Shown piece by piece: positions 59,093 through 64,000 of a stretch of 64,000 nt of DNA. The notes under the pieces were generated by a model. It was not told the DNA's origin and searched no databases. It was given only the letters and a program-made list of their open reading frames with translations. The stretch lies in assembly GCA_041392765.1 (NCBI GenBank), contig JAWKLL010000026.1, positions 14,827 to 78,826 of the forward strand. The letters run 5' to 3'. Position numbers and translations under genes: made by a program. This DNA is from Lewinella sp041392765. GTDB taxonomy: Bacteria > Bacteroidota > Bacteroidia > Chitinophagales > Saprospiraceae. The first letter of the stretch is position 1, and each line of letters begins with the position of its first letter.

Positions 59093-60451
59093 CTATCGTT
59101 TCTTCATCCCCCTCGTTTTTCCGCCCATTGCACCGGGTGCCATCCCTCCCATCATGGCTGGGTTTTTACTCATTTGGTGCATGAGCTGGCGCATTTGGTC
59201 GAACTGCTTGATAAATCGGTTGATATCATCTATTTGCTGGCCACAACCGCGGGCGATGCGCTTCTTGCGACTCATATTCAGCAGCTCCGGGTTCTCACGC
59301 TCCTGAGGTGTCATACTATAGATGATGGCTTCCACTTTACTAAAAGCCGTGTCATCAATATTCAAATCGCGCGTGAGTTTACCCATACCGGGAATCATGC
59401 CCAAGAGGCTTTTGAGGTCGCCCATGCGTTTGAGCTGGCCAATTTGGCTAAGGAAGTCGTTGAAGTCGAATTTATTTTTCTTGATCTTCTTCTCCAATCG
59501 CTTAGCTTCCTCCTCGTCGAACTGCTGCTGGGCGCGCTCCACGAAAGAAACGATATCCCCCATGCCCAAAATACGTTGCGCCATGCGCTCGGGGTGGAAG
59601 ACATCCAAGGTGTCCATCTTTTCTCCGGTGGAGATAAATTTAATGGGCTTGCCTACGGTGTATTTCACCGTCAGGGCGGCACCACCACGGGTATCGCCGT
59701 CCAATTTGGTGAGTACGACCCCGTCGTAGTTGATGCGGTCGTTGAATGCTTTGGCGGTATTGACAGCATCTTGCCCCGTCATGGAGTCCACCACGAAGAG
59801 GGTTTCGTTGGGCGAAACCGCCGCTTTCACCTGCGCTATCTCGTTCATCATGGCCTCATCCACCGACAAGCGGCCTGCAGTATCCACAATGACGACCTCG
59901 TATTTATTGGCTTTCGCGTGGGCGATGGCACTCAACGCGATTTGTACCGGGTTCTTATTCTCTGGCTCCTTGTAGATACCTGCACCTACTTGCTCCGCTA
60001 TCACCGTCAACTGATCGATAGCGGCAGGGCGATATACGTCGGCAGCACACACCAATACTTTCTTCTTGCGCTGTTCTTTGAGGTGCAATGCCAATTTACC
60101 TGTAAACGTGGTCTTACCAGATCCTTGCAGACCCGCTATGAGTATCACCGCCGGGTCGTCCTTGATGTTGATACCCGCAGCTTGGCCACCCATTAGCTCC
60201 GTCAGCTCATCCTGCACAATCTTGACCATCAGCTCCCCCGGCTTCACATTCTTCAGAATGTTTTCCTGCCCTAGGGCCTTATCCTTTACGCGATCCGTAA
60301 ACTCTTTGGCAATCTTATAGTTAACGTCTGCTGCCACCAAGGCACGGCGTATTTCCTTCACAGATTGCGCAATATTGATCTCTGTGAGTTTAGCATCCCC
60401 GCTAAGGGTTTTAAATACACTGTCTAAACGGTCGCTTAAGCTATTGAACAT
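59093..60451 (-). CDS. ffh: Signal recognition particle protein Ffh
   Basis: 452 aa, intact. N domain (MFNSLSDRLDSVFKTLSG), G domain with P-loop GLQGSGKTTFTGKLA, VLVCAADVYRPAAIDQL, DTAGRLSVDEAMM and TKLDGDTRGGAAL, and a methionine-rich M domain (GMGKLTRD, ENPELLNMSRKKRIARGCG, FDQMRQLMHQMSKNPAMMGG). GTPase that binds signal sequences and SRP RNA. The -7 box TATATTTG lies at 60475-60482 on the minus strand. Confidence 0.98.
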   Translation of the reverse strand: MFNSLSDRLDSVFKTLSGDAKLTEINIAQSVKEIRRALVAADVNYKIAKEFTDRVKDKALGQENILKNVKPGELMVKIVQDELTELMGGQAAGINIKDDPAVILIAGLQGSGKTTFTGKLALHLKEQRKKKVLVCAADVYRPAAIDQLTVIAEQVGAGIYKEPENKNPVQIALSAIAHAKANKYEVVIVDTAGRLSVDEAMMNEIAQVKAAVSPNETLFVVDSMTGQDAVNTAKAFNDRINYDGVVLTKLDGDTRGGAALTVKYTVGKPIKFISTGEKMDTLDVFHPERMAQRILGMGDIVSFVERAQQQFDEEEAKRLEKKIKKNKFDFNDFLSQIGQLKRMGDLKSLLGMIPGMGKLTRDLNIDDTAFSKVEAIIYSMTPQERENPELLNMSRKKRIARGCGQQIDDINRFIKQFDQMRQLMHQMSKNPAMMGGMAPGAMGGKTRGMKKR

Positions 60452-60474
60452 ACGGCTATTTTATTTCAAGAGCG

Positions 60475-60482
60475 CAAATATA
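60475..60482 (-). promoter_or_regulatory. -7 box TATATTTG of ffh
   Basis: Exact TAnnTTTG match, 23 bases before the ffh start codon at 60451. Confidence 0.65.
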
Positions 60483-60670
60483 CAGTTTTTTCATACAGAA
60501 CTTGTCCATATTCATCCAAAATTAGAAACACCGCCCAACGTCATACAACTTACAAACAAGTTGTTAATCTTTTATTATCATTACAATGTTTTTACGGATA
60601 ACCATCTGGTAAGTGTATTTTTGTGCGCCTTTTGCGATGAGTGTATCATTTTTGTGTGCTATTTCACAAA

Positions 60671-60799
60671 AGGGACGGAAAAAATAAGTGATCCCATTTT
60701 TGGCTTGGCTTTATGCACTAAGCGTAGGAATACTTGCACAAAGCGTGTGCATAAAGCCAAGCCTTCAGGAAAAATGGGATCAGTTATTTCCGTCAAATT
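60671..60799. repeat. Repeat A7, best-preserved copy
   Basis: GGGACGGAAAAAATAAGTGA plus TCCCATTTTT at the left, AAAAATGGGATCAG plus TTATTTCCGTCAAATT at the right; inner arms GGCTTGGCTTTATGCAC and GTGCATAAAGCCAAGCC are exact inverses. The whole element can fold into one long hairpin. It lies between ffh and dsbD, 24 bases before the dsbD -7 box TACCTTTG (60823-60830). Confidence 0.88.
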
Positions 60800-60822
60800 G
60801 CTATGATCTAGCTAGAGGTTAA

Positions 60823-60830
60823 TACCTTTG
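60823..60830 (+). promoter_or_regulatory. -7 box TACCTTTG of dsbD
   Basis: Exact TAnnTTTG match, 25 bases before ATG 60856. A TTG trinucleotide in the end of repeat A7 (60798-60800) lies 22 bases upstream and could serve as the -33 element. Confidence 0.55.
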
Positions 60831-60855
60831 GAACAATTTTCAACGTCCGTATTAT

Positions 60856-63442
60856 ATGAAACCAATTTATACCCTTCTCCTTGTATTATGGAGTGCGTTT
60901 GGCTGGAGTCAGATATTAGAACCTGTCAAATGGGATATGAGCAGCAAGCATCTTTCCGGCAACGAATACGAACTAATTTTCACGGCTCGTATGGATGCCG
61001 GCTGGAGTATTTATTCGCAATATACAGATGATATATACCCGTTCCTACCTCCTTCCATTTCGATGCTGGCGACCACTATACCCGCGTTGGCCAAGTAGCC
61101 GAAAAAGGCAAAAGAAAGAAGGCCCCGACCCGCTTTTTGGTGGGGTAACGGTTATTAAATTCCCTTCAGGCCCCGTGGTATTTACCCAAAAGGTAAAAGT
61201 CACTGATTTCAGCCAACCCATCAAAGGGTACTTGGAATTTATGACCTGCGATGATGAAAAATGCCTTCCCCCTACGGAAGTGGACTTTAGCTTCACGCTC
61301 ACGCCTGCTACTACGGCATCTCCTTCTCCTGCTGCACCTGCCAAACCCGATGCAGGTGGAGAAAAAGCGGCCACAGCGGCAAAAACACCCTCGGCAAGTA
61401 CGGCCCCACAAGCCAATTCGAACCTCATTTCCACGACCACAGCAAGCACCGATACCGCTACCGAACCGATGGCTTCCATTCAGGTAATTGAAGCCAAAAC
61501 GGCAGATGGCAATATCCAACAACCCGTGCGCTGGCAGTTGGACGTACGCCAATTGGATGCCAATGAATACGAGGTGGTCTTTACTGCTTTGCTGGAAAAA
61601 GGTTGGAATCTTTATTCTCAATTTACGGAAGATAACGGCCCTATCCCCACTACATTTTTATTAAAAAATGGGGACACAGAAACTCCTTGGAAAATGGCCG
61701 AAAAAGGCGACCTCAAAGAAGGCGAAGACCCTGTTTTTGGCGTGGTGGTCAAGAAGTTTGAACACGGCCCCGTCACCTTTACCGCTAAGGTGAATGGTCA
61801 GCAAAACCTGAACGGCCTAATCGACTACATGAGTTGCGACGATGCTAGTTGCATCCCATTAAGAACGCCATTCGAGATTTCTTTTCAGCCCTTAGCGGCC
61901 AAAGTGGGCGAAGAAAGCGCCCCTTCCTCCCCTACCGAACCGGATGCGGGGGATGACGTTATTTTCGGCGGATTGCGCAAGTCCGTTGTCGATCAAGCAC
62001 CTACCGGCCAATGCGGTGGTGAAGAAGTAGTAACAGGCAAAGGTATCTGGCAAATATTCGGGCTTGGTTTTCTGGGGGGCTTGATTGCCCTGCTTACGCC
62101 TTGTGTTTTTCCTATGATTCCGCTTACGGTCAGCTTTTTTACCAAAAGTGCTACTTCTCGCAAAAAAGGAGTTTCCAACGCTGTCTTGTATGGTTTCTTC
62201 ATCTTTTTGGTGTACTTGCTACTCAGCATTCCTTTCCACCTGATGGATAGCATTGACCCCGATATCCTCAATAAAATATCGACGGATGTAACGCTAAATG
62301 TCATCTTCTTTGGTGTGTTTATCATTTTTGCCATTAGCTTTTTCGGGTATTTTGAACTTACGCTGCCGAAAGCTGTACAATAAAGCTAGTTCTGCCGAAG
62401 GTGCAGGGGGATTATTGGCATCTTTTTCATGGCGCTGACATTGGCGTTGGTTTCCTTTTCCTGCACCGGCCCCATCTTGGGTTCCCTCTTGGTTGGTGCC
62501 CTGACGGGCGACGGTGGCGCTTGGCAACTCACAGCAGGCATGGGAGGTTTTGGCTTGGCATTAGCTTTGCCTTTCGCCTTGTTTGCCGCTTTCCCCGGCA
62601 TGATGAAATCCCTGCCCAAGTCGGGCGGCTGGCTGAATAGTGTGAAGGTCGTGCTGGGCTTTGCCGAGTTGGCGTTGGCTTTCAAATTCCTTTCCAATGC
62701 AGATTTGGTGGACCACTGGGGCTTCCTGCGTATCGAACTATTCTTGGGGCTATGGATTATCATCGGTATTGGCCTGTTCCTGTACCTGATTGGCAAAATA
62801 AAATTCCCTCACGATAGTCCGCTGAAAAAATTGTCCATAGGACGTTTGGCGCTTGCGGGTATTACCCTCGCTTTTGTGCTGTACTTGGCCAGCGGTTTTC
62901 GTATCGACCCTGAGAAAGGGGCTTACCGTTCCCTCACCCTGCTGAGTGGTTTGGCACCTCCTGTGTGTTACAGCTACTTCAACCCCTGTGACTGCCCACA
63001 GTCGCTGGATTGTTTCAAGGATTTGGAAGAAGGGTTGGCTTTCGCCAAAGCGAACAACAAACCCGTCATGCTGGACTTTACCGGTTATGCCTGTGTGAAT
63101 TGCCGCAAAATGGAGGAAAACGTTTGGCCTAAGCCCGAAGTATATCGCTACTTGAAAGACGAATATGTGGTCATCAGTCTTTACGTGGACGATAAAAAAG
63201 AGTTGGAGCAAGTCATAGAGGTCGTAACGCCAAGTGGCAGAAAACGCACCTTAGACGAAGTAGGTGAAAAATGGGGGCACTTCCAGCAAGTGTTCTTCAA
63301 CCAGAACTCTCAACCGCAGTACGTACTCATCACGCCGGATGGCCAGCGGCTCAACCAGCCCGTCAACTACACCCCGGATGTAGGTGAATACGCAGAGTTT
63401 CTCCGTTGCGGGGTTGAGAATTTCCGAAAAATCAAGCAGTAA
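60856..63442 (+). CDS. dsbD: Thiol:disulfide interchange protein DsbD with duplicated N-terminal domain (three or more frameshifts)
   Basis: About 860 aa. Signal peptide ending FGWSQ. Two tandem DsbD-alpha-like domains, each with its own cysteine pair: WDMSSKHLSGNEYELIFTA ... TCDDEKC, and WQLDVRQLDANEYEVVFTA ... SCDDASC, joined by a Thr/Ser/Pro/Ala-rich linker. Then the membrane domain with LLTPCVFPMIPLT and FSCTGPILGSLLVG, whose cysteines carry electrons across the membrane, and a C-terminal thioredoxin fold with YACVNCRKME. It passes reductant from cytosolic thioredoxin to the periplasm. Frames change near 61030-61085, 62377 and 62410. Most DsbD proteins have one N-terminal domain. Confidence 0.92.
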
Positions 63443-63446
63443 TCGC

Positions 63447-63824
63447 ATGGCTGTCATCGGATTGGAAGGCATGAAATTTCACGCGCCCCACGGTTTCTAC
63501 CCCGAAGAAGCAGTGCTGGGCAACGATTTTGTGGTGGATGTATATATTGCCGCCAACACGCGCAAGGCATCGCTAAGCGACGATTTGGCCGCCACCATCA
63601 ACTACGAAACCGTTTATCTGATGGTGCAATCCGAAATGCGCAAACCCGCTCAACTGATTGAAACCTTGGCCGACCGCATCCTCCTGCGGTTGCATGATTT
63701 TTACAGCCACATACAAGGCGTGAGAGTCATTGTGCGCAAGCTACACCCACCCTTGGGCGGCGATGTAGCCGCAGCCTATATTGAGGTAACCAGCGGTGTG
63801 TTTCAACAAAAAGGGGGATATTAA
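63447..63824 (+). CDS. folB: Dihydroneopterin aldolase
   Basis: 125 aa starting MAVIGLEGMKFHAPHGFY 4 bases after dsbD. Seen: the family start, ATINYETVYLMVQSEM (pterin-binding Glu region), LIETLADRILLRL and VRVIVRKLHPPLGGDV with the conserved catalytic lysine. Acts in folate synthesis, cleaving dihydroneopterin. The frame extends back to 63384, but that part is a shadow of the dsbD end. Confidence 0.94.
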   Translation: MAVIGLEGMKFHAPHGFYPEEAVLGNDFVVDVYIAANTRKASLSDDLAATINYETVYLMVQSEMRKPAQLIETLADRILLRLHDFYSHIQGVRVIVRKLHPPLGGDVAAAYIEVTSGVFQQKGGY

Positions 63825-63911
63825 CTTTTCACTAAGTATCCCCGTTTTGTTTTAGACGTTTAAAGGAAGTGTAATTCGTTTTGATTACATCCTTCAAAAA
63901 AGCAATACTGT

Positions 63912-64000
63912 ATGTTTAAGCAATTTTCTCTTGTTTTGGCTTTAGCCTTGATGGTATCCTGCGATTCCACTGTCAATTTGGGGCAGGTACTGGACACCGT
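63912..64000 (+). CDS. N-terminus of a lipoprotein (partial, cut by window edge)
   Basis: The visible 29 residues, MFKQFSLVLALALMVSC and then DSTVNLGQVLDT, form a classic signal peptide II with lipobox LMVSC (Cys17). Too little remains to name a family. Confidence 0.7.
   Translation, partial: MFKQFSLVLALALMVSCDSTVNLGQVLDT

Noticed and set aside
59174..60196. A 340-aa plus-strand frame opposite ffh
   Set aside because: Antisense shadow of a universally conserved gene; composition is not protein-like.

Overview
The window looks like a chromosomal segment of a Bacteroidota bacterium, most plausibly from the Saprospiria (Lewinella/Haliscomenobacter-like). The signs are a SusC/SusD pair, type IX secretion C-terminal domains, VCBS/ASPIC-UnbV lipoproteins, -7 boxes of the TAnnTTTG type, a NagB fused to a PIG-L deacetylase, a bacterial ROCO protein with an effector-associated domain, and an Arg/Gly-tailed Pnp. 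The assignment rests on gene content only; no 16S gene or tRNA was seen.

Layout. 1-1.7 kb: an AT-rich RloA/RloB (AbiL-type) phage-defence pair, cut by the window edge. 2-9 kb: an amidohydrolase coupled to a VCBS protein, an ECF sigma / anti-sigma / DUF4097-like operon, a 44-aa membrane peptide and a patatin. 9.4-16 kb: a secreted vanadium-haloperoxidase-like protein with MopE repeats, queG and an S46 peptidase. 16-22.5 kb: rpsO-pnp, a small lipoprotein/outer-membrane pair, and an RluA-type pseudouridine synthase coupled to a LuxC-like acyl-CoA reductase. 22.5-31.5 kb is accessory: an AAA/PD-(D/E)XK protein, a possible structured RNA, a ROCO-EAD11-transmembrane protein, an FGE-sulfatase (SUMF1-like) protein sharing its 5' leader, hldD and many repeats. 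31.5-36 kb: an A-type Fe-S carrier, a GT4 glycosyltransferase, a CBM48-linker-HhH protein, a LysM protein, truA and a coiled-coil protein.

36-59 kb is a glycan-utilisation locus. Minus strand: GHL10 glycosidase, SSS symporter, DUF4434, AGE-family epimerase, GH92 alpha-mannosidase and an FAD oxidoreductase. Plus strand: SusC, SusD and a VCBS lipoprotein. NagB-PIG-L, a PhyH dioxygenase and a LacI regulator complete it. A palindrome GTGTGCGCACAC occurs in both divergent promoter regions (46.2 and 57.8 kb), so the LacI protein probably controls the whole locus. Gene content suggests mannose- and GlcNAc-containing glycans such as N-glycans (inference). 59-64 kb: ffh, dsbD with a doubled N-terminal domain, folB and the start of a lipoprotein gene.

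Two global properties matter. Many genes, including housekeeping ones, are broken by one-base shifts (roughly 50 in 64 kb), which looks like uncorrected assembly indels rather than gene decay; I give each such locus as one reconstructed CDS. The intergenic spaces are filled with several families of short palindromic, MITE/REP-like repeats.
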